From contig JAQFVV010012404.1 in assembly GCA_028023455.1 (NCBI GenBank), positions 12,759,421-12,823,420 on the forward strand: 64,000 bases of DNA, written 5' to 3'. Of the stretch, positions 39,301 to 54,300 are shown piece by piece. Below the pieces are notes generated by a model that ran no database searches, was not told where the DNA came from, and saw only the letters and a program-made list of their open reading frames with translations. The DNA is from Epiperipatus broadwayi (Eukaryota > Onychophora > Udeonychophora > Euonychophora > Peripatidae). Each line of letters opens with the position of its first letter. The first letter of the stretch is position 1. Both the position numbers and the translations under genes were made by a program.

Positions 39301-42300
39301 TTAGTTTTTTCAAGGATCTATCTTTGCATTAATTTTTTTTTTCATCTCACAAATCAGTGTACTTGTGTTGAATTTGTTGAACACATTACAGCTATAACCT
39401 AACTCTATTGTGTTCTTCATTTGGATGCTTCTGCATTTATTTCTGCTTTGGATTTTTGTCAAAAAAGTAATTCACAATAAACAAATATTCTTTTTTCTAC
39501 AAATTCTATAAGCCTATATTCTCTTTCATTTTTATCTATAATATTTTTATTTTTCTATCTTTTTCAATAGTAGCATTAAAATCTCATATGACAATTTTAA
39601 ATTGATGTTTGGTTTAAGAATTTCTTAGACTATATGCTTGGATTATACACATCTGTCCAATGTATCATCAATTTCCGCAGTGTTATTCCATTTTTTAATA
39701 ATGAACTTACTCTACTTTTTCCCCAATATTTGGGGTAGTTATAATTAAATACATGTCCATTTTTTTAAATAAATTGTCTTTTTATCTTCTAACTTTACAA
39801 AGTTCAATTTATATTCCATTTAATATTAGATAGTTTTCCTATTTATGCAATTTTCTTTCACTTGAAAATAATTTAAAATTGAAGGTGGCTAAATAAAAGA
39901 TCATCATAGAATATCACCCTAAGTCTGAAACTTGGCAATGCAACTTGCCAATTTTTAGAACCCGCTACTTTCAATTTTCAAAACACTTCCTTGTCTGATC
40001 ATTTTACTGTCTCCAGGATATGAAAGCTGTAATTTATTTTTATCTGTTATGATTAAATGTAAAAGATAGTAAGCATATATATTTGCATTTAATATACTCT
40101 TCTATTTTCAAGAAAATTTAATGTATGTTTCAGTTAAAAACTATCATGCATCTGAAAAGGAAAACCATAGTATTTCTTGTTTTTAAACTTAAATCTAAAA
40201 GTAAATAAATTCATCAAGCTAATCTATGCAATTTGGTGAGCAGACTATCTATGTTCATTGATCTACGAATAATCCCATAGTGATATTTGCAACGACAAAA
40301 ACATTTAAAGTGAATATTAAAATTTATCTTGCTTGGTTTTTTCTAGGGCTTTAGAAGAATTAAAGAATTAATAAATAGTAAAATCTTTTTGTAACTATAT
40401 ATATATGTACACATGTGCATATATACATGAATATGTGTGTGCATATATATATATGTAATAGGTTTTAATGGACAAATAGGTAGTGAAACATTTTAATAAA
40501 TGAGAGTCTGTTTTTAAAATCTAAATATTTCAAAGGCAATGTACTATTATATAAATATGCCCAACTAGTTTTAATTAGCTGTTGTCTTGGAAATATTATG
40601 GCTGCAAATTTTAATTAGGTTTTGAAAATGGAATTTCCATTTTTGTCAGTTAAAAAAATATTAAATTAACATACATGATTCACAATGGAAGTGTCTTAAT
40701 TTTAGATGAGAATTAAAAGAAGTTTATGATACTTCAAAATTTTCAAACCTATATAGATTAATTATCAAACTATTAACTCATTTAAGAACATTGAGTACTA
40801 ACCAAAAGTGAATTTAACTTTTAATTAAAGAGTAGTTTAAACAGTGTAATATTATTTTAGCATGCGCCTTGAAAATTACAATTTTAATGGATTTTTAAAT
40901 ATATTTATGTATTAGTGATAATAAGGTGTTTGTATATTGGTCTTTATAAATATGTATGTAAATATTGACTTACATATATATGAACATATTTTAAATTCAT
41001 TTGTCTATATATTTGCTTGTTAAAATTAGCATTATGACTCAAACTAGATATTAGTTGGAAAATAGTGGTTCTTTAATTAAAGATGTTATAGAGATTGCAG
41101 TTGAAGGTGGTATGACCAAGTTGGAACTTTGATGCAATCTTAATTTTAGCAATAAGAAAATATGTGACTATATATTTTATCATGAAAATTTTTGCTTTAA
41201 TGTATATATACATGCACATTTGTCTATTCTTTATGTGTGAATGTATGTATAAATGTGCATATGAGCAGGTGTCTCTATATGCATATAATTATGATTTTTG
41301 ATAAAATTATATATATATGGATTTATGTATAATAAGTTATTTTTGTGTTTATATGTATGCAATTTAGTATATATATATATATGTAACATTTGAGATTAAA
41401 ACTCATAAAATCATATGTATATAATATTTGTACTGTTTAATTACTTGTTTATAACAATTTAATTTATTATTGTATTATATAATTCATTTTGCTTTATTTA
41501 TTATTATGTAGATATTATATATTTATAATTTTACATTTTTACAAATACTTCTTAATGTGTGTGTTTTTTTGTTTTGTTTTGTTAAATTAAAATAATTATT
41601 GTGCATGTATGATAATAATACGTAGAAAATCCTATAGAGGACTTTGTATATCAGTTTTGGGTTTTTGAAGAGAAGATTTAAAATAAGAAAGAATAAAAGA
41701 AGTTGATATCAGAGATTTGAAAATTTATTATTCCTTTAAAGTTAGCATTTGTTATTGAAGCAAAGATGTAAGCATTAGTCATTTATACAGTATATGAATA
41801 TCTCAATAAATTATTTAGATATGATACTCTGCCATTCTAACTATTACAATATAAAAAATACTAAAACAGAGTTTAAATATAAAATTTAGTAACATTTATT
41901 GTACCATGAATATGATAGCAAAGTATTGAAAGTATACTTGATACAATAAATGTTACTAAATTTTATATTTAAACTGGGTTTTAGTAGTTTTTGCATTATA
42001 ATATATAATAATATACAAATGAAGATAATATTTGTGAAAGATATATGGATTGACTTATAAATATTACACCCTAAGTAAATGCACTGTAATGCTGTTATAA
42101 AGCTCAACAATATCTTGTTGAATACTGAGGATATCATTATAACAGCATTACAGTACATATGCTTAGGGTGTAAATCCTTTCTGTTTCAATTACATAAAAT
42201 CTCTGTGCTAGTAAGTAAAATTGAATATTAAATATTATTGCTCTAGCATTTAAATTCTGTGACAGTATAGTGTTATGTTTGCTGAAGAAAGTCTTTAATT

Positions 42301-45300
42301 TTGTTTCAACCTTAAGAAAAAAGTTGGAAATAGCAAAAAAAAATTCTGAATTAATTTTGAAAAAAATTTTTTTTACATTTAAGAAAAATTTGAATATATT
42401 TAAAAAAAATCATTTCAGTCAAGAAAATCCAGAGATGCTTCTTACTAAAAGTATCTTTCCAAATTTTATTAATCATTTTTAAAAAAATAGTCTGAAGTAC
42501 TTCACATCATAAGAATTAGAATAAATTTAATTGACAATGTCACATATTCAGTAAAACATTATAACTTAAAATATAATAATGTTAGTTTTACCATCTTTGT
42601 GTCTAAACCTTTTTTAGATGATATTCTGAATTTTTTATTTATGCAGATGAATTCTCTACATATGTAAAGAAAAATGTAGAATAATTTATAGAAAAAATTT
42701 CTTGCAACTAGAAAAGAAAAAAAAACTTTTAAAAGTTATTTCTTATAATTTTATAAAATAAGATTAGTATCATCTGACTGTAACCGAGTCTATTGAATCT
42801 GAAACATGAATAATAATACAAATGATTCCTTCTAAAACATTCAGGAAATAATGATTTTGGTGCGTTCAACCCTTCAATTCTCATTATTTTCACTCATAAC
42901 ACAATAATAATTGTATTGTTAGTTATTTTGAATTTTATGTGAGTTTCAAGCTATCATGTGATTAGCACAAATAATTCTATTCAATTGACCAAATGAGATT
43001 TTTTTTTTTACTTTTCTTAGTTGCTAATTGCCCAAGGAACTTTAGTCTTTTGGGTCCACTAATATATCATTACATAGGAACTTTCAGTCTAGAAAATAAT
43101 GAATTAATACTTTAGAATTCTACTTGATAATCCATTTCAAGCAGTTGAAAATAAATATTTTATTATAGATAATGAATTTTTGTATTGTTTCTTCCTGTTT
43201 AAGAATCATAAAAAGCACTGCTGCTTAAATACAGTCTGAAAGATGGCATTAAAGAAACTGTGGTAAAAAGAATTAGTTATGTTACAAAAGACCTAATAAT
43301 AATGGTACATATCATGCGTTGCTTGATTTTGATTAATAGAAATATAAATCTTGCAAACACTCTTGACTAAGCAAAATCTAATATTTAAATAACAATTGTC
43401 AATTGAAGCCTATGTAACTTTTGGTAGATAAAATTGTAATATGAAATAAAGTGGTTTGATAATAGTTGAAAGTGCTGATAATGTAATATATGTGTGTGTG
43501 CATAATCTTCAGTGTTCTTGCCCTTAATAAAACTATAGCTAATGATATTATGCAAAATACTTTCTTTGTTCAATAAAATTACAAGTTTTCCTCCAAATTC
43601 TTTTGGAAAATTAAAAATTCTATCCATCTTAAATCATTATATAACATGATAAACTCATTTATTAATTACTCTTTTATTACCAACTTATTCTTTCAACTTT
43701 GAATTTTTTATTTTTTTCTCATATCCTATTTTAATGAAAGCTGTTTTGTTATTTCCACTATTTTATTCTTATATTTCTATTTTTTTATAAAGATAAAAAA
43801 AAACAAATACACAAAATTTTACTTCTTTGGCTTTCTTTTATTTATTTTTAAATTTACTCCATTCTCCATATGATTTATACTAATTTTTCATTATCCTAGC
43901 TTTAAAAAAAAATATTCACTACTATCCCTTCCACCTCTACAGAATTATGATTTGGACTATAAGTGATCCAGATGTTATTTTATTGTTGTCTTCTTTTTGT
44001 AATATTTATACTTTCTGTTATTGCTTTAAATAACCACAAATTTCTTTTTGTGTTATATCTTCTTTCATATTTCATATATTTTTTATATTTATGTGAACTC
44101 ATTTTTTATATTTTTATTCCTTTTTTTCTAATCAATTTATCTATCTACTTTTCCTACTCTTTATAATTATCTTTTCATAATACATTCTCTAAACATTCAT
44201 TTCATTTTTTATATAAATTCATGGAAGTAAATTGTCTACTTATTAAATGTGCTAATAATGTATTTGTTGTTCTCTCTGTATAATTCACTTTTATTAATGT
44301 ATTTTCTATTATATATTATAATATTCCAAACATTTTAAAATTTACTTTTAATTTTCATTATTAAAAAATAAGTCCACTCCATTTTCTATTGAATAGCTGC
44401 ATTTGTTATCCACTATTCATTGCTCATTGCATATCTATTTCTGTTTATATTCTATCTAAAAATTTCTCAGTTTCCTGGAAAATGTAAAGGTTTTCTAAAG
44501 GGTAAAGCAATTATCATCACTAATTATTCTACATACTTTATATTTATTATATGAGAAATGTGGTAGATTTTTAGTCAATCCTGTTCTATTTTTTGCTTCT
44601 TTTCTCAATTCTTAATTCCAGTTATTGTAAATGCATTCATCATGGACATATCAATTACAATCAGGAAAAAAATAATTACATATTTGAATTTAAAATAGAT
44701 TTCTATTCTTTCGTGTCCTACTTTATGAAGTTATATCTAATTTGGATTACTGAACTTTAATAACAAATAATTTTTTGTTCATGTTTGTTATCCTTATTTA
44801 TGTATCAAAGTATATAGAGAATATTAAAGTTTTCGATAATATTTTATGTAATAAGAAACAAGGAAATATCAAATGACTTATTTCTTATTGCCTTTCTTTT
44901 CTCTGAATCTGCTGATAAAGATGTTAGTGAACATAGCTAGTAATTACAATATATATAAATAAATATGTATCATTATTTTTATTTTGTCAAAAAAAATATT
45001 ATTAATAATTATTTTTTATTATTTCAGAACTGTTGAAATCAACAATACAGATGCTGAGGGACGGCTTGTTCTTAGTGATGGGGTAAGCTTCATAATATAA
45101 CTTAATGAAATTAAATTAAAGAGCTAAATGTAGAAACTTTAGTGGCTCTCTTATTTCACTTGACTGAAATTTAAAAAAAAGAACATTTTATCAATAAAAA
45201 TTTTGTCTTAATTTTTTTTTTTACATTTAAATGGGTTATTATAATGGCTTCTCTCAAAGGAGCACTGATAGAGAAGGCCTTAATTGCCAAATTTGTTAAC

Positions 45301-48300
45301 TTCTGGGTGATGAAGATTTTAGTAATGTTTTAATATTTGTTTTATCTTCTAGCTAAGATTAACTAGATATCCATTTACTGGCCAATATTAAATTGCTAGC
45401 AGGAATTGTTGTGGACTGTTTATTTGAAAGAAATACTGTAAACTGTCTAAAATTGGAAATTCAAGTTTTATTCATTCCACTATATAAATGTTGCTTAATA
45501 TAAATAAATTATAGGCTGGAAAATCTGAGGCATTTGAAATGAAAACTAATGGTAAACAAGGATGTGTACTTGCTCCAACCTTGTTATCAATTTTAATGAA
45601 ACAGGGATTAAGATATGATACAGGTTTGATAGTGGAATTTTTAATATGAATTGATTAAAAACAAAATAAGATTTTTTTTTCTTTTCTTCTGGATTTACTG
45701 TTTGCTGATAATTGTGCTATTTTTGCCCATTTAAAAGGTTGATTTATAGAATGTACTCCATGTTTGAATGTAACATATAAGGACTTTGGTTTATTAAATA
45801 ATATTCAAAAAGCACAAGCTCTTTATCAGTCAGTGTTGGAAGAAAAATTTTCAGCAATTTTTAGTTTAGATGGTTATCAACTTGAGAATGTAAACCAGTT
45901 GAAATATTTTGGCAGTTTTATAAGTGGAATAATAGACTTAGATGCTGAGATAGATTACAGACTCTAACATGCTGCTGTTGCTTTTAACCAGTTAAAAAAT
46001 TTCATAAGGAAATAACTATGATAATTAAGTCAGATGTATATAGACCTGTTATTTTACCTAATTTATTGTATGTTGCATGCCCTATCAGCACATAATGTTA
46101 ATAAAATTTTATTTAAAAATGGTCTGTAAACTTTTAAAAATACATTAGCAAGATTATAAAAACAATCAATATGTTCTTTAGCTTGCTTGATGTAATATTA
46201 TTGAGTTTATTATTGTAAAATCATAATTTCATTGGATTGAATGTCTTCAAAGAGTGTTTTATGATGAACTTGAGTACTGCTTTTGTAAGAGCAGTTAGTT
46301 CACATATGAGAATTATCTTAAAGGCATTCAAAAGCAGTACAATGTCAATTGTTTCTATTGAGAAGATATGGGGGAGAGTAGAATACATTGAAGAACTATT
46401 AATTAGGCATGATATTGAAGAATTTTAGAAAGAAAAGTTTTCTGCTGAAGAAATTAAAAGTCAATATTTGTGTTTTACAAATTGGTTTACATAGTCATCA
46501 AAAAACTCAATTCTAGAGTTTTTTTTCTCTCCTCCTCCCCCTTGGGGGGGTGGGTAGAATAGCCATATTCATCTATGAGTGATTGTTTATTATTATTGTT
46601 ATTGTAATTAAAACTAATAAAATTTGACTATTATTTCGTGCATTGCTAAGACCTAGATTGATTCCATGCTTTTCACTTTTTAATATAAATAAATATATAT
46701 ATATATTTTCATTTCTAGAAGTTACATATTATAATCACTTGCTATTTTAATTGTAATGCTATCATAGTAAGAGAATATTTTACTATTTTTAAGGTTGCGT
46801 ATGCTCAACGGGATTTGAAAGCTAATATCATTCTTGATATGGCAACATTGACTGGTGCCCAAGGAATAGCTACTGGTAAATATCATGCAGCTGTGATCAC
46901 TAATTCTGGGGATTGGGAAGTGGCTGCTGTTGAGGCAGGTTGTATTTCAGGAGATCTTGTTCACCCACTACCATTTTGTCCAGAACTTCATTATAGTGAG
47001 TTTGGGAGTGCTGTAGCTGACATGAAGAATTCCGTTGCTGTAAGTACATTTGTCTTATTAAAGAAGAAAAGGGAAAAAATAGTTTAATAAAGTATTTAAT
47101 TTTTTTTTTAAAAAGTATTTTATTATTTATTAAGGTAATTTTTATAAATGTTAAGATTAGTGTTGCCATATGGATTAAGCAGATTAATAGAATTTAATGG
47201 ATTAAATAAAGTATTATTAATAAATGTATTTCAGATAAGATTTTTCAATATTTTTTTTTTTTTACTGTTATCTTAACAACATTTTAATAATTAATATAGA
47301 TAGAAAAAATTATTACTATTTGCATTAATTTAAATGCACTCAAACTTCCAAAATATAATTATCTTAGATCATTTAGAATGAATAGAAATTCCATAAAAAT
47401 TACCATTTTTATTGATGGAAATAGTTAATAAAGTACTGTATAGAGAAGAGAGGAATAATTGTAATGTTTATGATGTGAGTGGATTATTTTGCTTAATCTG
47501 AAAATAATATATATATATTTAAATAATGCTTTTTTTATAAATAGCTGACTAAAAAGTACAAAAATCGCAAAGTAATCCTCTTTTTGGTTAATTTACCATT
47601 CTTGAAATATATCAGAGATCTTAATAATCTACACTTGTTATAAAACCATTGGAAATTGCAGGAATATTGGCGTTTCATAAAAGCATTTGAGGTGTCTTTG
47701 ATTTTTATGATTTATTTGAGCTCAAATGTTTTTATGAAATGACAATATTCCTGAAATTTCCAATTGTTTTATAATAAGTGTAGATTCTTAAGATCTCTGA
47801 TGTTTTCCAAGAATGGCAAATTATTATGTTATTTTTCTACTTTTTATTCTGCTATTTACATAAAAACATTATTTGGGAAATTTTTTTTTTACTTTTTAGT
47901 TATATTTACATATTATTTTAAAAAATGGTTAATACTACAAAAAAAATCTGACAAAAATTATAATTTAATAATAAGACATGAAAATATAAAACATCTTTAA
48001 CCAACAAATTCTGAATTTATATATTATGTATACTATATAATGACTCTTTAATTAATTAAGTATGAATTAAATCAATATTAAGAAAATTTTATTCTACAAT
48101 TGTAATGTTTCCATTAGATATATATATATATTTATTTTAATTAATTAAGTATGAGTTCAATCAATATTAATAAAATTTTTACAAATGTAATATTTCTATT
48201 GACTCAGTTGTTAAGGATTTTTCTTGGAAAGTGTAAGGATGTGAGTTTGAGTTTTAAAGGGGAACAGATTTTTTTTCATTGTTAAAAGTTCAAAAATGTG

Positions 48301-51300
48301 GACATACAGTCAGAAGCATACACAGACAGGGCATTTAATAAATAACAATCTTGCATTGAAATAAAAGAAAAGGAGCACAAGAATAATTTTTAATTCTATA
48401 AAATTATAATTAAAAATCCAGGTGGACATAGAATAAATTGAATTTAATAATCATATCTTATTTTCATTAATGTGATAATTGAAGATAGAATGCAGCTTAA
48501 AAGAAGTTACCCACAAGCATCTAAAGTGTTCAGGACAATAAGCACGAAAATTTGAACAAGTGTAAGAAATCAAAATTAGAATGATATATTTAATAAAAGA
48601 TGTCAAGAATAGATTTATTATTAGAATAGAAAATGGGCATAACTTATTTCTAGAATAAAAGATAATAATTGTCAGACTGACAATCATTGAAATAGAAAAT
48701 AAAACTGATAAAAACCACTATTTTTATTACCAGAATTAATAAAAGAATTAATGGAAGCATAGAGATAAAAGAAAAAGTTGGAAACTGTATAATATCTTAA
48801 GTTTGAACCTTTCCAGGTGATAGATTTTTTACTTTGTGAAATGTTAAAAAAATAGAAATGTTTAAAAATTTAATGCAGTCTTAATAAGTAATTTTATCAG
48901 AAAATTATTATAAGATCCAAGTTCTAATCATATTTTAACCCTTTTTTTTTTCCCCTTGCTATTTTTGTATATAAACACATTATTATGATTTATCTCCGAG
49001 TCCTTTTTTTTTCTTTTAAAATATAGTTTTCAATATTTTTCTATATTCATGATTAAATTTTACTTTTTTTTTTATATGGTTTTTGTTTTTATTAATTTTT
49101 TTAAAAATTCATTTCTTTATTTTTTATTTTTCCATTTTTAAGCCTTTGAAACATAAGTTTCCAAATAAATATCCATGTTTTATTATTAAAGTAATTTGAT
49201 TTGTCAAAAACATTTTTTTGCAGTTTAACATTAAGTTGAAATAGAGATATGTAATAATGATCAACATAATTTTTTCATGTTCTGTTTGGATGGCACATTA
49301 TTATTATTTTTTTTGCCCAGGCCACTTATTACATTGTTTATGGTTTCAAAATAAAGAAATTCAATTAGCTTTTTTCATCCATGAAATAATTTTTTATGAT
49401 TTTGGGCCATGGATGTTATCTTTTCTTTCTACACCAATACTGTTCTAATGTTAACATACTTGTTCAATGCAATTATTGTAAATATTATCAGGCTAATTAG
49501 TTTATGCTTTTTTATATTTAGTTTTTTTAGTACTGTTTTTCTATTGGATGTAGAAGCAGTATGAATAAATCCATGATCTGTATCATAAAATAGATTATAA
49601 AGATTTACCAGTTGTTTTTTTTTTAAATAAGTACTAGACCCCATATTGTTAATTGAAGAATTAATATTTCAAAGTAGTGCATTAACATCAAATAAGGAAG
49701 CTGAGAACATTTTTGGATTAAGCTTTTGGAATTAATTTGAAGTTTTATATAGTCAGAGAAAACAAAACCTGTTGCGTTTTTTACATTGAGTGTAATTATA
49801 ATAATTGTGTGTGTGGTTGTTGCTTAGGAGATCACATGATATTCAAACATAACAATAACTTCATTCAGTTGACTAAACTGAGACTTTTTTCTTTTTATTT
49901 AACTGAAATAATTTGAGGAATCTTTAACTCTTGAGTCTGCCACTCTATCAATTTGCTAAACCATACAGACAAGTAATTTGTTGATTTTATTTAAATGCTT
50001 GTTTTAGTAAATAGCTTTTATTTATGCATTGATTCTAAGCTGATTTTTTAATCTCATGCATTTCTACATATTAGTATCAATAATTATGGAATAGTTATGA
50101 AATATATAATCATTTCAAATGTTTTTTTTTTCTTCTGAATTTTCATTGCTAATATGTTGGAAGCATTTCTGTTATGATTGGTTTGAATTTTTTGTTTGGT
50201 TTTTCGACTAATGAAGAAAAGTCTTAATAGTGATATTTTGAATAATTATAAAATTTGATTTTCAAATAATTCCATATGATAATCATGGTTTAATCTTATG
50301 AAGTATAGATATTTTTTCTGATAGAGAATTATTTATTTATTTTTGTGATTAACAAACACATCTAAGTTTGTGTAAGTGAATTTACAGTAAAGTTGCCAGG
50401 CAACAGATTACTATAACTAAGTGATGACATTTGGTCATCATCAGTGGTAGTTTCCTGTTGCTGCTATCTTTTTAAAACAATTTACATTATTAAGAGGATT
50501 TGTTATTTTTTAAACTCACTATTAATTATTTTTAACCATTGTTTTTATGTTAAATAAAACTTCTTAATTTATAAAAATATAAAAGACATTAAATAATTTT
50601 TTTTTAATATCCATATTGGTAATTATGCTATCATTTATATTAAATATACAACATAACTCATTGGCATTCATTTTTTTGACTATAAATTTCAACAAAATAG
50701 TTTTTATTTTCTAATAAGTTGTCTTTGAATTTCTTTATTATGACAATCAATTTAGAAATTTTTTTTTTCATGGGGCCCATTTTTTTCCAATAATAGTTTA
50801 TTATTTTTATTTCTAAATATTTATAAATTCACATGTTTATTTCATTTTTGTTTAAATTTATTATGTGTTATTTATTCAACAGATATTTTGCTGTTTATAA
50901 GGATACTTTTCATTATCTACTATAGATTTTTTTAATATATAATTATTTTTTATCTTTAAATGTTTTATATTTTATATATGATTAAATTGTTATATGTATA
51001 AACAGCTTTACTTAATCATTTTAGGATCGTAGTAATGCTCAACCATCCTGTGCTGCCCTATTTATTCTGTCTCATCTTGGCTTTGATTTTCCTGGCATAT
51101 GGATCCATGTGGACATGGCTTATCCTGTTCATTGTGTGAGAATATTAATTATTTATTTACATTTAATTTTAAATTTTGAAAGCATTCATTTTATTTACTT
51201 TCTTTTAATTTTTTTATTTATTTAAATATAAGTAAGGTATATATACTTAAACTAGATGTAATTAGAGGGGATTTGAACCCAGACTTTCAAGCTCCTTTCA

Positions 51301-54300
51301 GTCATTCACTCCATCTTATACAATCAGCACACATGTTCACCTTCATATAGAAAAGATAAATGATCTCCAAATATGTATTTCGTGCTGAACCAGAACTCAT
51401 CAGTTGGTCCAGATCATCATCTCCCATACATGTTTAATCAGTGCTCGGTTTATATTAAGATAGAAAATCTTCAAACTTTAATGGACAAGCTTCAATCTTC
51501 TCTACTCTCCAACTCTTTAGCCATCCATATCATTGAAAATCCTTGTTTGCCAATTTTGTTGTCATACCCATGTTGACTGTAAGTCATTCTGTTCCCTCAT
51601 ATGTAGGACATTTAAGAGCATTTAAATACACAGAAGAGGGATTGACAAACAAGGGGCTTTGAACTTCCCATCAACAGATTTTCAATCATATGGATGGCTG
51701 AAGAGTTGGAGAGTGGAGAAGATTGAAACCTATCCATTAAAGTTTGAAGAATTGCTATCTTAATATAAACCAATCACTGATTATATGTATGTGTGGGAAA
51801 TGATGCCGGACCAACTGATGAGTGCTAGTTCAGCACGAAATACGTATATTGGTGATCATTTATCTTTTCCACATGTGTATTGGTTGTATAAGATGGAATG
51901 GATGACTGAAGAGAGTTTGAAAGTCTGGGTTCAAATCCCTTCTAATTTGTTCTAATTTATATTTATATTTTTTCTGATTTTAACATAGATTAGTAATTGT
52001 ACAAATCTGCAAGCCTATGCTCTTTTATTTTTTTAATAACTATTTTTCTTACTTTTTTATTTATATTTGATTTTTAGTGATAAAAAGTATTCATTATGTA
52101 TATATAATATATTGCCAAAAAGCACATGTATACATAATTTAAAGGCAACACAATTATAGAATATAAAGTTAAGAAGGCAGCTATTAATATGACATGCTTC
52201 TATATTATAAATTTGGTTTTCATTTATTTGTAATCATCTTCCTGAAAAATAAAAAGATTTTTATTTTAATAAATATACTGAATCATATCTTAATAATGGC
52301 TTTTGCTATTAATGTTTCATGTCTTTTAACTTTTACTCTTCAAAATTTATCCATATATTAAATATTTTATTTTACATCTTTTTTCTATCCATTTGATGAC
52401 AACTACACTGCTGTGACTCTTAATTATGAATTTCATCTTCCGATTCTAATTTGATTGAAAATCACCTATATTTTAACTTCAGCTGCAATTTTATACCTTG
52501 AATAAAAAAAATTTAGAATCTTCAGGACAAGTCAAATGCTTCTTTCATTACCTTTTTGAATTAAAAAATTGTTACTCTATATAGATACTAACATCCAATA
52601 GTTGAAGGTAGAGAATGTGCCACCAACATCATTATTAAAGATTTATTATTTCTTGTATTGTTTCGGCCTAGCAACCTTTAATGGATTATACCATGTTATA
52701 TTCTTTTTTTTTTTTTTTATTTGATGTTTTTTTTTTTTAATTTTAAAATTAATTCTCATTATAGGACTTATGGTTGCATGATAATTTTAATAGTCGAATG
52801 TTGAATTGGTTTATAACCTTAGGAAGTAATATTCTTAGTTTTACTTATATAGCTATATTATTAAATTATTCTTAAGAGATACATGATTAATAAGAGACCA
52901 TCCACTCTGAAACTTTAAAACTTTGGCAGATGTGAATGACCTATCCAGATGTGAATGACCTATCTCTAGTGTAACACTTAATATATGTATATGTAGAGTA
53001 TAGGTAATGTTTTTAAAAATGTTATTTTCAATTTCCAATGTTTTGATTGCTAGTCAATGAAAATATTGGAGACAAACAATTAAATAGAGACTGAAAATAA
53101 TAAAATGTAAGATTGGATTTTTTGAAACAATATATCATAATATTTACTGAAAACTAAATGGTAATCAATTATGTCCATAAAGAGGTTTATTTAAACTTCA
53201 TTGTATCAATATTTCATACTCTGTAGTCAAGTTGCAAGCTTTAAGTGTCCATATATATTCAATGGACCATTAGTAAGAATGGGATTTCCATTCTTGCTAT
53301 TAAAAGGTGTGAAGGTTGCCTTGACAGCAGTGAGAAATATTGATTGCTATATTTTACTGTGAATGTTTAGGTGGTTACTGGTTGGAATTTAATTATATAT
53401 ATATATAAGTATATGTGTATCTCTGCTAAATTCTTTGATAAAAAAGTGGACTTATAAAGTTATAGAATAGTTTTTCTTAGAGAAGCAATAGTTTAGCTTT
53501 TTATTTTTATTTCAACTTTATAACTACATTAAATTATATCTAATTTATGATTTTTTTTTTTTGCTTCTGCACGATCTAGTGCAGTCATAGAAAGGTGCAC
53601 CTGAGAACTCAAGGTCTATAGATTGCAGCTCAGCTTGGTCATTGATACACGTATATAGCACCATTGCTCAAATTTTTTGTTTATTTCTCAGAAATAAAAC
53701 ATTCAATTATTTATTTTATTTTTTAAACTGATTTTTATTTTTAAGTAAAGTAGATAATTCACATGAATTTCTTTAGTATGTAATTAATGAATGATTGAAA
53801 AGTAAATAAACTGATAAAAAGTGAAAAAAATTATTTTTGAAACAAGCTTTCATCTCAAGATAAAAATTATTTTTTAGTGTTAGTATAAATTTGGAAATGA
53901 AAAATTTTCAATTGGGATGAGTCTGAAATGTCTTGTGAATGATTTCAAGTGAATTTGTTTACAATTTTTTTAACAATATATATTTTTATTCTATTCTATT
54001 TTTTCATTAAGAACTACAAATATTTTCAAGACAAAGTATTTCTCTAGTTTACATTTAATCTACTCTACATAACCATGGTTTGTCTGTTTGCACAGAAATT
54101 ATTCTAGATAAACATAGAAGTGAGTGTGACTTTGTTTTAGGATGTATCATTATATGACAAAAATTAAAGAGTATGTATATATTTGCAATTACATATAACT
54201 TGAATTCAAATTTTAAAGTGTTGAAATTTTTAAACCATTTGCATAATTGTTTCAAAATAAATTAAAGGTGAACACTGAATTGACGCAGTATAAAATAATA

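Noticed and set aside
41886-42158. 90-codon minus-strand open frame
   Set aside because: It spans two hairpins and the symmetry accounts for it.
43640-44480. Hydrophobic open frames suggesting a membrane protein
   Set aside because: The pyrimidine-rich strand forces Phe/Leu/Ile/Ser codons; there is no start context or conservation signal.
46900-47169. Minus-strand 89-codon open frame
   Set aside because: It is antisense to a well-supported NPEPL1 exon and has no motif.
51373-51576. 67-codon open frame
   Set aside because: Lies within one arm of the 688-bp inverted repeat and has no known motif.
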